DNA of 64,000 nucleotides from Branchiostoma lanceolatum (lineage: Eukaryota; Chordata; Leptocardii; Amphioxiformes; Branchiostomatidae). This document shows, one piece after another, positions 59,201 through 64,000 of the stretch. The position numbers and the translations under genes are program-made. The stretch is from NCBI RefSeq assembly GCF_035083965.1, contig NC_089730.1, positions 21,220,027 to 21,284,026 on the forward strand. The letters run 5' to 3'. The notes beneath the pieces are model-generated. The model saw only the letters and a list, made by a program, of their open reading frames with translations. It was not told the origin of the DNA and ran no database searches. Every line of letters starts with the position of its first letter. The stretch's first letter is position 1.

Positions 59201-62200
59201 ATGAATCACAAAGAACGTAAGTTCAAGTGACCATGCGGCACTTCTTACGACTATTCTTCTCTCAGCACTGGTAAAAAAAACGTTCCAGTGCTGAAAACAC
59301 TTCAGCACTCGTTTCCTAGTGCTGAGTTTTTTTTAGCACTCGTTTTCCAGTGCTGAGTTTTTTTCAGCACTCGTTTTCCAGTGCTGGGGATTTTTCAGCA
59401 CTCGTTTTCCAGTGCTGAATTGTCCCCGAGCACTGGTAAATCCAGTGCTGAAAGCGTGGTTTTTGTACATCAGCACTCGGTTCCAGTGCTGACGGCGGTT
59501 CAGCACTGGGTAACCAGTGCTGAATCACCTTTGACATGACCTGTGACCTGGCACCGCCGCTCTGTCGCGCATTCAGCACTGGTAACCGAGTGCCGAACGC
59601 CATTCAGCACTGGTAACCGAGTGCCGAACTCCATTCAGCACTGGAAAACGAGTGCTGAGAAAAGTTTCAGCACTGAAAAACGAGTGCTGAAAGAAACTCA
59701 GCACTGGAATACAGCGATTCAGCACTGGAAAACGAGTGCCGAACTTTCTTCAGCACTGGAAAACGAGTGCTGAACTTTCTTCAGCACTGGAAAACCAGTG
59801 CTGAACTTTCGTCAGCACTGGAAAACCAGTGCTGAGGCCGATTCGTCCGTTGATTCAGCACTGGAATACCAGTGCGGAAGGCGTGGTTTTCGTAGACTTG
59901 CCACAATGAAGTTTTGAGATGTATTTTTCATATACACAACTTTGACAGTCTCTATTTACATCGTAATTCATAGCACGCTGATCAGAAAACAAATTACATA
60001 AATATGCCAGCGGCGCACCGTCTGTTTCAAGTACGCATGTAAAATTACTCTGCTCACGTGAGATCAAGGAGATCAAGGAGCCAAAACTTTGAAAATTTAA
60101 AAACACCACGTAAAAACTGTGTCTTAGTATTAACAACTGTACAATCACTTTCAAAATATACCAAAAGGTTTCAATCCTACCACAAACATGAACATTTAGT
60201 CCTTCGAAAATCGCCACAGTAAAGAAGACGCACCGCAGTGAGTCCGTGGGAAAGTTTCTCATGAATGGAAAAGCTCACCTCAACGAAGGGGAAACACTTT
60301 TTTTTGATCTACAAATAAAACTCCTTTGCCTTAGTCAACACTGTACAGAATTTCAACAAGGAAAATTTTGTGTAATAAAGTCTATACATAATTAGATTGC
60401 AATCTAATCAGGGCTATTATCACATAAAAATACTTTTAAAAAGATCGCTCCCCTACAGAGAGAATGACCGAGCTTTCCAAGAAGTTTGCGTGTAGCTTCT
60501 GATAGCCCCGCCCCTTACTGTCTGGGAGGGCTTGTTCTGACGCCGCTCCGTCTGGCTCAGGCTTTGATGTGTAACATGAGAACCCTGTGGTTTTTGGCAA
60601 CATTGTACAAGCTTGTGGTTTCTGTATCTAAACAATAAATTTGTTTGACAATTTAGTCTCTCAAAATGTTTTCTTTTCTACATACAAGGGTAATTTTTGG
60701 ATTTGAAATTATTTGGATTGCAACAACACAACCAAGGACAATATATGGTAATGTCCTTAACATTGTATAATAATGTGATTTTGTGGAAAACATACAAATC
60801 TCTGTTTCTACATTTGCATAACACAATAAATGGCAAGTTGAGATATATAAAAAAAAAATCATATACATGTCATAGTTCGTCCTTTCTATATGGCTTTTAT
60901 AGATAAGTTATACTTTTACTGAGCCAATATTAAGTTCTAAATGTTGATACATTTGTGAAAAAAGAGTAGACTCTGAAGGTGTTGCCCATCCAAGTGAACT
61001 TGAGAAGTTTGCCGACTACTTCTGTTTTTGTTTATCATATGTCACTTTATACAATGTTCCTAGATCACTTGCTTCAAGTTCCAAGTAGAAAATGCATGTA
61101 TCATGCACATTTCCACTTGTTGAATTTGAAAGCACCGTTGGCCCCCGGTTAGGGGTCATAGCGAGGAACCTATGCCCAATTTTTCCAACAATTTTGGATG
61201 CTATACATTTACGTGTTACAAAGAGTACGGGTCCTTCCCAGTGTGAGTGGATCAAACCTTACAGTCTGGTCTGGGTTGACATCTTGAAAATGTGATAGTC
61301 ACCTGTTATGTCAATCTTTCCACAAATATGGTAACTCTGAATAGATGAATCAGTCATAAATGAATAAAAAGAACCTACCTGCTTAGGACAGAAGTAGCAT
61401 GGACACTGTTTACGTGACAATTTGGTAATTTTCCGGGGGGTATGTTTATTCCGGGGGGTACGTTTATTAGATTTTGAAGATTTGTCGGGGGGGGTATGTT
61501 TATTCCGGGGGGTATGTTTATTTGGGAGATGAGAGTACCAGTAGCTTTTGAAAGAAACGAAAATCTTCAGAAGAAACTTGACGAAAGGTTTAGCATAAAG
61601 GCAGAAGAGAAAAATTGTTGACTGGAAGAAATTTCATTTCCATTGTATAATTGTCATGAGTTTTGAATCCAACAAACACTTCGTTGATGAGCATTGGTTA
61701 TTGGGTCATCTTAGTTTGTAGCTTTACATGTACATGTAGATGTAGATGACCAAGGGATGTGTTACTTTTTGTTCTTTTTTTGTGATTGCTACATTCAGGC
61801 GATTGAGAAAAGATGCTGATAACATCAGGAAAAGGCATCAGGGCCTGATGTTTGTAGTTCTAAGTGTTGTTATTTATGTTTGTGTTGCTAGGAGACTGAG
61901 AGACAAGGGTGCTGATGACAGCATGCCCCCCATCAGGAAGAGACAGCGAGGCCTGATGCTGAGACTACAGACTGAACAGGTCAGACTAGGAGGCACCAAG
62001 TTGACAGTACATGTAATTAGTAATAATGCTTGAATTGCTGGATGAAATTCAGTACTGTACTGACAGTAAAAGAAGAATGAAAAGAAGCATTGAGTACAAT
62101 GTACTAGTACTTGACAATGAAGTTTCAGTATCACAATAAAAGCTGATTGACTGAAAATTTACTGAAATTATACTGTTTGAGTAATCGATCAGTATCTAAC

Positions 62201-63613
62201 AGTAAAATTTCAGCACTGTTGGTTTGCCAAGGGCATGTTCAAAAAGGGGGATACATTTTTCAACCTGCTCTCTTGACTTTTGTAATCCGTCAGGCGGAGA
62301 TCAAGCGCCTCCGCGAGGCGAACAAGGCGGCGAGCCGTGAGCGACAGCTTCTCTTCATGCAGCAGCAGGAGATCATGAAGATGAGACAGAGCACCGCCGC
62401 GATACGGGACAAGATCAGGCACAGGAAAAAGGATACAGGTAAGAATGTGGGAGCAACTTTCCTAAGATAACTCTCAATGGGATTAAAGACTTCTATGATT
62501 CAATAAGTTACATGAAAAATGAAAGCAAACAAAAACAAACATGTATGTTAGGCGCGACAAGATCAGACACACGAAAAAGGACGCAGGTTAGAGTGTGGTA
62601 GCAGTTTGGTAAGACAATTCTTCCCAAAAAGACTTGTATGATTTCTGATCTTACATGTGTGAGGAAGAGCACCTCAATGACAGCCTCTGCAGATGAGACA
62701 TCTGTAAGCGGATTCAGTTTTGTCTGAGTTGAATAGTTGATTAGTAACTGTAGCACGTACGAAACATCATCGACTTAACCTCTCCCTGCTAACTAACCCC
62801 ATAACCAATGCAACTTTGGTGCCAAATGGTTACCACAGCATGCTGAAGGTTAATCTCTGCTTTTCTTCCACCAGGGGCGTCCGATGAAGAGATCCCAGAG
62901 GAGCTGTCTGACAAGGTCTCCCCCGCCGACAGGAACGCGGCGGCCGCGCCGGGAGACGCCGCGGGAGAAACGCCGCGGGACAGGAAGGACTCCGTCTCAG
63001 ACGCTGAAGCCAAGATGCTGGAGAAACTGAAGAAGATGCACGACCCCAAGGACGAAAGGTGAAGAAGCCTTCTAAAAGGGTGGAATTCCCAACTTCAAAA
63101 GAATAGTTGGGGATGATCAATACATCTTTTTTTTCTTCTTCTTTTTGTATTGCATACCTGCAGGAAACTGCCTCATGGCAGATTTTTGCTAAACAGTGCA
63201 AGCTGCTTATCTGGACACGTTTTTTTTAAACTTACATGTTGGAAAGGATGTGTTGCTTTAATTTTTTGATAGAGTTTATACATGTATGTACAGTGTATTT
63301 ATCAGCTGGTCAATCACCAATGCGACAATAGACTCTCTGGGAAAAACGTTTTTCTTCTGTATTGTGTTCAAAAGCTCTGAAAAACGTTTGTTGTTTGTCA
63401 TATCTTCCAAATGTTTTCTTGTTTCATCTTGAAAATACAAATTTGTTTCTGATAGATACCTGACGACCCGTGAGCAGAAGCTGCAGCACCGTAAGAAGAA
63501 CGCAGAGGACCTGTTGGCATGGAAACAGCAGCTGGACGCCGAGGAGAAGAAGGTCCGCTCGCTGGAGAGGCAGGCGCTGTCTGTCTGGGGTCAGGATGCC
63601 AAGGAGGGCAAAG
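26419..63613 (+). CDS. CEP350: Centrosomal protein 350 homologue, 5' and central part (3' end outside window)
   Basis: Large centrosomal/spindle protein that anchors and stabilises microtubules and binds FOP and CEP19. Thirty-five coding exons were placed by acceptor/donor pairs whose phases agree throughout, about 2,178 codons. Landmarks against human CEP350: WKQLGQAKSVLRRAENRIED, RVEFRDPLESYR, LEKLKERIRKQ, TSAWREGQK..LGPPP, RGVFDDLQLD, RRYMNKKRNER, ESDKEN, KAERIAALQATAESLQDRIE, SLSEG, SVINIYT, MAAELNYLESVEESVRQL, SYSMKFDESLTESEMEEMSF, LLPSESHRR, RLREKALKEKTKAEL, IKRLREANKAASRERQ and NAEDLLAWKQQLDAEE. The CAP-Gly domain expected near the C-terminus is not reached. Exon blocks are listed separately. 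Confidence 0.95.
27856..27897. repeat. Perfect hairpin with 17-bp or longer stem
   Basis: AAGGGTCACAAGGT and its complement flank a TTCT-type loop in CEP350 intron 3. Probably a terminal fold of a MITE; no target duplication fixed. Confidence 0.6.
29898..33109 (+). CDS. CEP350: CEP350 exons 6-9
   Basis: Exons 29898-30149, 30623-30778, 31441-31554, 32906-33109, all phase 1. Exon 6 has LEKLKERIRKQ and IRKIKSAPPPPEYKG, exon 7 TKYRTQDGKVV (human KIRTPDGKVW), exon 8 a Lys/Pro-rich linker, exon 9 TSAWREGQK..LKVLGPPPKLP (human STSSWREGQK...LGPAPR). The 1.35-kb intron 8 contains two degraded copies of the exon 8 end and otherwise pyrimidine-rich sequence. Confidence 0.9.
31661..31781 (+). repeat. 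Two decayed copies of the CEP350 exon 8 end
   Basis: The end of exon 8 plus donor (CAGGCCTTCTAAGAAAGGTA) recurs in worn form near 31665-31700 (ATCAGACCTTGAAAGAAATG) and 31746-31781 (CCAGGCCTTGCAAGAAAGGT), the second still with a GT donor. Confidence 0.65.
33178..33285 (+). repeat. Copy of CEP350 exon 9 end plus donor
   Basis: Repeats GGGGAGTAAGGA.GAGAAGGAA with following intron sequence (GAGGGCAG). The donor has decayed from GT to GC (AGCGGCAAGC). Confidence 0.75.
33498..37771 (+). CDS. CEP350: CEP350 exons 10-16
   Basis: Exons 33498-33656, 34120-34233, 34670-34974, 35443-35576, 36035-36345, 37059-37190, 37649-37771. Exon 10 carries RGVFDDLQLD; exon 12 a basic coiled coil beginning LRHYDHSEVRRYM (human RRHYDTDEVRQYI); exon 13 EESDKENA; exon 14 a Ser/Thr-rich linker with ISFHDAYIEQL; exon 15 ERIAALQATAESLQDRIETE (human DRIEALKATAASLSSRIESE); exon 16 ends SNRDYTAFKGDLPG. 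Intron 16 (37772-43186) is filled mostly by a DIRS-type element. Confidence 0.9.
33682..33841. mobile_element. 160-bp Tc1/mariner-type MITE
   Basis: Ends CAGTCTAAACCTGTCTATAA and complement CAGTCAAACCTGCACCAGTG, flanked by TA on each side (33680-33681, 33842-33843). A diverged relative without clear ends lies near 30860-30970, another near 21800-21955. Confidence 0.65.
35069..35205 (+). repeat. Copy of CEP350 exon 12 end and following intron
   Basis: ATGGATCTGCCCAAAAGGCA..CCATTCCACGAGGACA repeats the last 50 or so coding bases of exon 12 and then tracks the intron to GACTTAGTATA. The donor is now ACATACGT, so it is probably unused. Confidence 0.75.
35812..35892. repeat. Palindromic MITE family, copy 1
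   Basis: CCTTCCTGCTG ... GCTTTGGTGCCAAT ... CAGCAGGGAGAAGG. Related copies lie at about 56895-56975 and 62775-62856, with a fragment near 28333-28375, all in CEP350 introns, some inverted. Confidence 0.5.
36864..36965 (+). repeat. Decayed duplicate of CEP350 exon 15
   Basis: Acceptor and first 80 bases of exon 15 are repeated about 175 bases upstream (TTCGTCCAGGCGGCTACCGC and on). One internal deletion removes the frame and the copy stops before the donor, so it is a relic exon. Confidence 0.8.
37942..38288. mobile_element. 347-bp palindromic element related to the DIRS ends
   Basis: Arms of 69 bases (37942-38010 and 38220-38288) are perfect inverted repeats. Bases just inside the left arm (TGATGACTGTAGGTGTAAGT at 38011) match the first 70 bases of the adjoining DIRS element. 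It abuts that element directly. Most likely a non-autonomous relative. Confidence 0.7.
38338..39285 (-). CDS. DIRS element: tyrosine recombinase
   Basis: The last 315 residues of a long frame fit a tyrosine recombinase: an N-terminal core-binding part (SGTQRQYAAAWNKWCGWC), then the catalytic Arg in LVSAGREQT, the HxxR box GHSTRSAS and a Tyr in FEKFYRK. The same frame stays open far upstream within the reverse transcriptase frame; the position of the true start is unclear. Confidence 0.88.
   Translation of the reverse strand: MYGLSSGVSNILLASWRSGTQRQYAAAWNKWCGWCARGHFDPVSAPLREVLDFLLSLYEKGLQYRTLNVYRSAISTTHLPVEGQPLGQHPLVKRFLKGVFELRPALPKYSFTWDVSKVLKLLRRWSPAESLSLKLLTLKLTMLIALVSAGREQTISLLEVRTKKKIPGGVCFVVCRLSKSSRPGKATHEVVLPSFPQDKKLCPVHYLKKYIARTRTFRLCDSFLFRAMVEPHQAVTSSTVARWLKLVLQEAGIDTAKFTGHSTRSASVSAAARRGVSASDIMRTANWSSSSTFEKFYRKPVRTCSFGQSVLASGC
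39144..41240 (-). CDS. DIRS element: reverse transcriptase and RNase H
   Basis: A 698-residue frame. The reverse transcriptase has KVDLKDAYFTIP, FGAATAPRVFTK and the YLDD catalytic box (VYLDDVLVFGR). RNase H follows with ETDASKIGWGG, NVLELQAA, SDNSTVVAYLN and IPGRDNVRAD. The YLDD form and RNase H type are those of DIRS elements. Confidence 0.92.
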   Translation of the reverse strand: MTREAARCSTDLQRVPGTSQMLHGGRLVHFLQKWQQLTSDPWVLQCVRGYKLEFATTPPIQRRLPSCRARGPQQVEVLNEEVEVLLSKGAIREVPYHSTQFVSTLFTVPKKTGGLRPVINLKPLNRYLQVRRFKMEGLGVLKHLLQPGDFMGKVDLKDAYFTIPVDVNSRRFLTFQWQGRFYQFQCVPFGAATAPRVFTKVLKVPIALLRRQGYRLIVYLDDVLVFGRTREGCREALMAVLQLLSSLGFVPNREKSILEPTQRITFLGSGIDSLRMIAFLPDGKVQELQQLAVATLSTDSLITARELASLIGKMQATTGAVWHAPLHFRSLQRLLITVLRVTRGNWEFLVPLTEAARADLRWWRDQLSNHNSRPILLPTADMVVETDASKIGWGGFCNGVHTGGRWSAEERTAHINVLELQAASLAVRGFCRELQSGHIRVRSDNSTVVAYLNHLGGTRSLELLSVTLDLWEWCTDRNLSISAEHIPGRDNVRADFSSRHFSVATEWTLDRHTFLSLQATFPLLSKGVDLFASRTNHQLPQFVSWHPEPEAIGTDAFTLKWNEWGMAYAFPPFILIARTLRKVQQDRAQVLLIAPVWDTAIWYPVLLEMLVGEPVLLPRHEHLLTQPESHRPHPEGKKLLLAAWPVCGDNTACMVFRQELATYSWPHGGREHRDSMLRPGTSGVAGVLEGTLIPFQRL
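41252..42598 (-). CDS. DIRS element: gag-like protein
   Basis: A 448-residue charged protein, acidic and Arg-rich at the N-terminus, with a Gly/Arg/Tyr-rich tail containing tandem YRPSGGG units. No zinc knuckle seen. Assigned by position ahead of the reverse transcriptase in an otherwise standard DIRS layout. Confidence 0.75.
   Translation of the reverse strand: MRRDGRHDSSTPSMPVLSAVPTPPGADRRRGPSAALREEGEVSSDPEKRDTRRKDGNKRGGGADGADGSQQEGEVSESEKNNNVQRSPVPVTPSGDVRISALEQGFFLLSDKLDTFQEMVMSQFDQSTSRKRHTSSPEADVPEKRRRCDRGRQRSPCRDETEEESVSGGSEDGETVWKPFDPTDTVERHRWVADGIVLEETEAYFKHDRQCRGADLEAWQKKYDLPDNVPPTMVTPSFNDNVSRAVIDNDKKQGELIVMHDKSLKSIHSNLMQVATPLINLWQLIKRCSSESFEELQLDMNDCAGTALRLLGSVHTQLAFTRRSFIAESSQKTFRELFKTPSEDPNFLFSPDLGTKAKDLSSESKVLSGMLTQTEKNKSSSSGRGGRRGGGYRPSGGGYRPSGGGYRSNRYNYLPKPNYSRGGRTRQYYNRGPSQSFQKQGEGGKQGK
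43187..48032 (+). CDS. CEP350: CEP350 exons 17-22
   Basis: Exons 43187-43353, 44238-44378, 44942-44990, 45263-45403, 47067-47478, 47693-48032. Exon 17 encodes an IQ motif (ATKIQAAYRGHHVRQGL). Exon 18 has SSLSEG..LS.GSLSEGTL (human LLSEGSLSE), exon 19 the tiny IADTLSKPEFC (human VAEILKEKEFC), exon 20 DSLSVINIYTRQYEE (human HSVINIFTKSYQ). Exon 21 contains a doubled QHGSRGSGY.DD unit; exon 22 repeats R(R/K)TPSP-type motifs, plausible proline-directed kinase sites. Confidence 0.88.
43354..43760 (-). mobile_element. 5'-truncated LINE (CR1/L2-like), 3' end only
   Basis: Read on the minus strand it encodes DERHFILDCPQYHDKRSKLF and on to a stop, the end of a non-LTR reverse transcriptase frame, then a 3' UTR ending TCAATAAAGATTTCCTTG. 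It begins right at the exon 17 donor. Confidence 0.7.
44540..44790. repeat. Inverted pair of hammerhead-like repeat units
   Basis: Two units face each other. On the minus strand CTGAGGAAGGTGAC..GTCACTGGAAC (about 44585-44611) and on the plus strand CTGGAGAATGTGAC..GTCACCGAAAA (about 44699-44729), each next to a GTTTTATTCA word. They resemble the CTGANGA-stem-GAAA core carried by Penelope-like elements, in worn form. Confidence 0.4.
45449..46796. mobile_element. pogo/Tigger-like non-autonomous DNA transposon, 1.35 kb
   Basis: Termini CAGTCAAACCTGCCTAGGCG (left) and complement CAGTCAAACCTGCCCAAGGC (right), flanked by TA target duplications (45447-45448, 46797-46798). Subterminal GCGACCACC words are repeated at both ends. 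No transposase frame. Fills CEP350 intron 20. Confidence 0.85.
48199..48250 (+). repeat. Direct copy of the CEP350 intron 22 3' end
   Basis: TTGATATTGTTAACAGCAAA and the following acceptor tract (CTGTCCTTTACAG) are repeated at 48301-48349 just before exon 23. The upstream copy keeps a usable-looking AG. Confidence 0.85.
48350..50108 (+). CDS. CEP350: CEP350 exons 23-25 (central coiled coil)
   Basis: Exons 48350-48541, 49084-49335, 49933-50108. Exon 23 is the best conserved stretch: MAAELNYLESVEESVRQLGD then AQQESVSLAQILK. Exon 24 continues QQQHEREMAELTMKARQEA and an Ala/Glu-rich helix; exon 25 gives Ala/Gln-rich helix ending LMKTLQQGSQAYR, phase 2. The exon 24 acceptor lies behind 14 consecutive C bases. 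A possible extra exon (49429-49533) and a repeat array follow exons 24 and 25. Confidence 0.93.
48880..48975 (-). repeat. Hammerhead-core-like repeat (Penelope-type fragment)
   Basis: On the minus strand CTGAGGA (48961-48967), a GTGAC/GTCAC stem, then GAAAC (48938-48942) and GTC. This fits the hammerhead core CUGANGA-stem II-GAAA and is followed by a GAATAAAAC word shared with the pair at 44.6 kb. The element body is absent. Confidence 0.4.
49429..49533 (+). CDS. CEP350: Possible alternative exon 24b of CEP350
   Basis: A duplicate of the exon 24 3' half with its donor. From AG at 49427-49428 to GTGAGA at 49534 it is a 105-base phase 0-0 open frame (EGICSSTIRESARKLIETQA and on to AAKQLAE). 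Against exon 24, over 26 codons, about eight codon differences are silent and two change the residue. The acceptor pyrimidine tract is weak, so use is uncertain. Confidence 0.4.
50109..51631 (+). repeat. Tandem array built from CEP350 exon 25 and its donor
   Basis: Six copies of the exon 25 end (ATGGAACAGCAGAACAGGCA to GGCTTACAGGTGGG) alternate with a shorter degraded version. From about 50534 the dimeric unit repeats with a period of 274 bases and near identity. Each full copy keeps a GT donor. The first copy (to 50255) is in frame with exon 25 by read-through, adding 49 codons. Confidence 0.92.
51953..55580 (+). CDS. CEP350: CEP350 exons 26-29
   Basis: Exons 51953-52138, 54156-54325, 54919-55145, 55467-55580. 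Exon 26 (phase 2 to 2) is Arg/Ser-rich with SSYSSSYTTTDYDSS; exon 27 SISEDVPAVSDQ; exon 28 YSMKFDESLTESEMEEMSF then LLPSESHRR; exon 29 PFSAEDSFSHFMSDMVQQYM (human PFSGGQDSFSKFTMEMVRQYM). Intron 26 holds a pogo-like element. Confidence 0.93.
52347..53918. mobile_element. pogo/Tigger-like non-autonomous DNA transposon, 1.57 kb
   Basis: Termini CAGTAGAAGCCACTTAATTG and complement CAGTAGACTCCGGTTAACTG, both followed by CACC, with TA duplications at 52345-52346 and 53919-53920. GATAA.TGCACC words recur at each end. No transposase seen. Lies in CEP350 intron 26. Confidence 0.85.
54814..54842 (+). repeat. Copy of CEP350 exon 28 acceptor and first codons
   Basis: CAG then TATCAGTCTCTGGTAGTGAG repeats the exon 28 start about 105 bases upstream, after a good pyrimidine tract (TTTTCTCCCCGCAG). 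The copy runs into stop codons within a few codons past its end. Confidence 0.8.
56280..56357 (+). CDS. CEP350: CEP350 exon 30, apparently extra exon
   Basis: A 78-base phase 0-0 exon between ggtgggcccag and gtatac reading FISQGCVVIDLVCEYLRSKM and six more residues. Human CEP350, as I remember it, joins the flanking parts directly (HQ/SSLLRLREK), so this is a cassette exon or lineage addition. Length is a multiple of three, so it can be skipped without loss of frame. Confidence 0.6.
57206..63613 (+). CDS. CEP350: CEP350 exons 31-35
   Basis: Exons 57206-57285, 61892-61979, 62294-62438, 62875-63058, 63456-63613. They spell SLLRLREKALKEKTKAELDW, RLRDKGADDSMPPIRKRQRG, EIKRLREANKAASRERQLLF, an acidic linker ending KMLEKLKKMHDPKDER, and TREQKLQHRKKNAEDLLAWK to GQDAKEGK, each closely matching the human coiled-coil region. 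Exon 35 ends phase 1 inside a 50-base minisatellite. The 4.6-kb intron 31 is almost wholly a single transposon. No further exon fits after 63613 in the window. Confidence 0.93.
57391..57424 (+). repeat. Copy of CEP350 exon 31 end plus donor
   Basis: TCTGGCTCGAGCACCAGAAG followed by AAGTGAGTG repeats the exon 31 end and its GT donor, 135 bases downstream. Confidence 0.85.
57825..58086. repeat. Hairpin array A, nine CAGCACTGG/CCAGTGCTG palindromes
   Basis: About nine units of the form CAGCACTGG-AAAA-CCAGTGCTG, period near 29 bases, separated by 6-10 variable bases. Most arms are perfect; one unit has lost its second arm. Confidence 0.9.
58195..58380 (+). mobile_element. LINE 3' tail inside the 4.1-kb element
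   Basis: Encodes SDSFYKNSFFTNLWSRLYT before a stop, like the last residues of a non-LTR reverse transcriptase, then a 3' UTR ending in an (AATAAAG)(AATAAT)n tail. 5'-truncated. Confidence 0.5.
59263..59877. repeat. Hairpin array B, about eighteen palindromes with a polarity switch
   Basis: Same unit as array A. Early units read CACTCGTTTTCCAGTGC and late units CACTGGAAAACGAGTGC, which are complements, so the array turns round near 59450-59570. A GCGTGGTTTT.GTA motif occurs at the turn and at the right end, and its complement just before array A. Confidence 0.9.
61799..61861 (+). repeat. Decayed duplicate of CEP350 exon 32
   Basis: Acceptor (GCTACATTCAG) and exon start (CGATTGAGAAAAGATGCTGA) repeat exon 32 about 95 bases upstream. 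A deletion has removed the DSMPP part, and the donor is gone. Confidence 0.75.
62551..62615 (+). repeat. Copy of CEP350 exon 33 end plus donor
   Basis: GCGACAAGATCAGACACACG, then AAAAAGGACGCAGGTTAG, repeats the last 35 or so coding bases and the donor of exon 33. Confidence 0.8.
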
Positions 63614-63940
63614 GTCAGTACAGGTGCTGTCCATCTAGGGTCAGGATGTCAAGGGGGGCAAAGGTCAGTACAGGTGCTGTCCATCTGGGGTCAGGACACC
63701 AAGGAGGGCAAAGGTCAGTACAGGTGCTGTCCATCTGGGGTCAGGACACCAAGGAGGGCAAAGGTCAGTACAGGATGGGATGTCAATGGGCAAAGGTCAG
63801 TGAAGGCACTGTCTGTCTTGGGTCAGGACACGGATGGGGCAAAGGTCAGTTCAAGGTCAGATGAGAGGGGTCAAATTTCAGTACAGGGAGGTGTGTCAAG
63901 GGGCAAAGGTCAGTCTCTCAGGGGGCAAGTGTCAGTGGAG
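63574..63940 (+). repeat. 50-bp minisatellite spanning the CEP350 exon 35 donor
   Basis: Four close copies start at 63574, 63624, 63674 and 63724 (period 50), then looser ones run to about 63940. The first copy holds the last 40 coding bases of exon 35 and the true donor (GGCAAAG/GTCAGT); each further copy keeps the same donor. Confidence 0.93.
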
Positions 63941-64000
63941 GAACGGATATCAAGGAGTGCAAATTTCAGTTAATTTTGTACTTCTTGTAGTAGCAGGCGA

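Larger units (their letters stand above)
57463..61534. mobile_element. 4.07-kb non-autonomous DNA element with 24-bp inverted ends
   Basis: Ends TCTCATCTCCCAAATAAACG are inverted and match at 23 of 24 positions. Flanks are GTAC on each side (57459-57462, 61535-61538), and taking the element out restores the neighbouring sequence. Subterminal regions hold many TACGTTTATT/TATGTTTATT words, several in CCGGGGGG context at the right. No transposase frame; the inside carries two hairpin arrays and a LINE tail. Superfamily unknown. Confidence 0.8.

Noticed and set aside
57825-59877. CRISPR array
   Set aside because: The repeat is itself a near-perfect palindrome with 6-15-base spacers of similar sequence, the host is a eukaryote, and no cas genes exist. 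It is a hairpin array in a transposon.

Overview
The window reads as a cephalochordate (amphioxus, Branchiostoma-like) chromosome segment. The evidence is a vertebrate-type exon structure for two conserved chordate genes (TYW3, CEP350), a tandem family of receptor tyrosine kinases, minisatellites that sit across exon-intron borders (a habit I recall being described from amphioxus), and many young DIRS, pogo-like and MITE-type elements. All assignments rest on reading translations and splice sites by eye; no database search was run.

Region 1 (1-20.7 kb) is a cluster of nearly identical, single-exon receptor tyrosine kinase genes. A partial copy (2-463, +) and a complete copy (2530-5346, +) face three copies on the minus strand: a dead one (8016-12346), and two intact ones (13254-16049 and 17082-19880). 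A worn 5' fragment follows at about 20.45-20.63 kb. Each encodes a signal peptide, a cadherin-like repeat, a variable Cys-containing region, one EGF, one Ig, three EGF repeats, a membrane helix and a kinase whose HRD motif reads HGD. Their promoters share a block with a perfect CRE (TGACGTCA). A lone sulfotransferase-type last exon lies at 1831-1940.

Region 2 (22.2-25.1 kb, minus) is TYW3, a tRNA-wybutosine methyltransferase, in six exons that join in phase to 251 residues. It is head-to-head with CEP350, the intervening 1.3 kb being a likely bidirectional promoter with YY1-type sites.

Region 3 (26.4 kb to the window end, plus) is CEP350, the large centrosomal protein. I could place 35 exons in continuous phase (about 2,178 codons). 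The C-terminal part with the expected CAP-Gly domain lies beyond the window. Its introns hold a near-whole DIRS-type YR retrotransposon (38.3-42.8 kb), two pogo/Tigger-like non-autonomous elements, a 4.1-kb element with 24-bp terminal repeats that carries two hairpin arrays, LINE and SINE pieces and several MITEs.

The most unusual themes are: (a) at least a dozen exon edges of CEP350, and one of TYW3, have been copied together with their splice site into the neighbouring intron, three of them as true minisatellites; (b) the kinase family, with a diverged membrane-distal region set between nearly constant flanking domains; and (c) the arrays of 22-24-bp palindromes in the 4.1-kb element.
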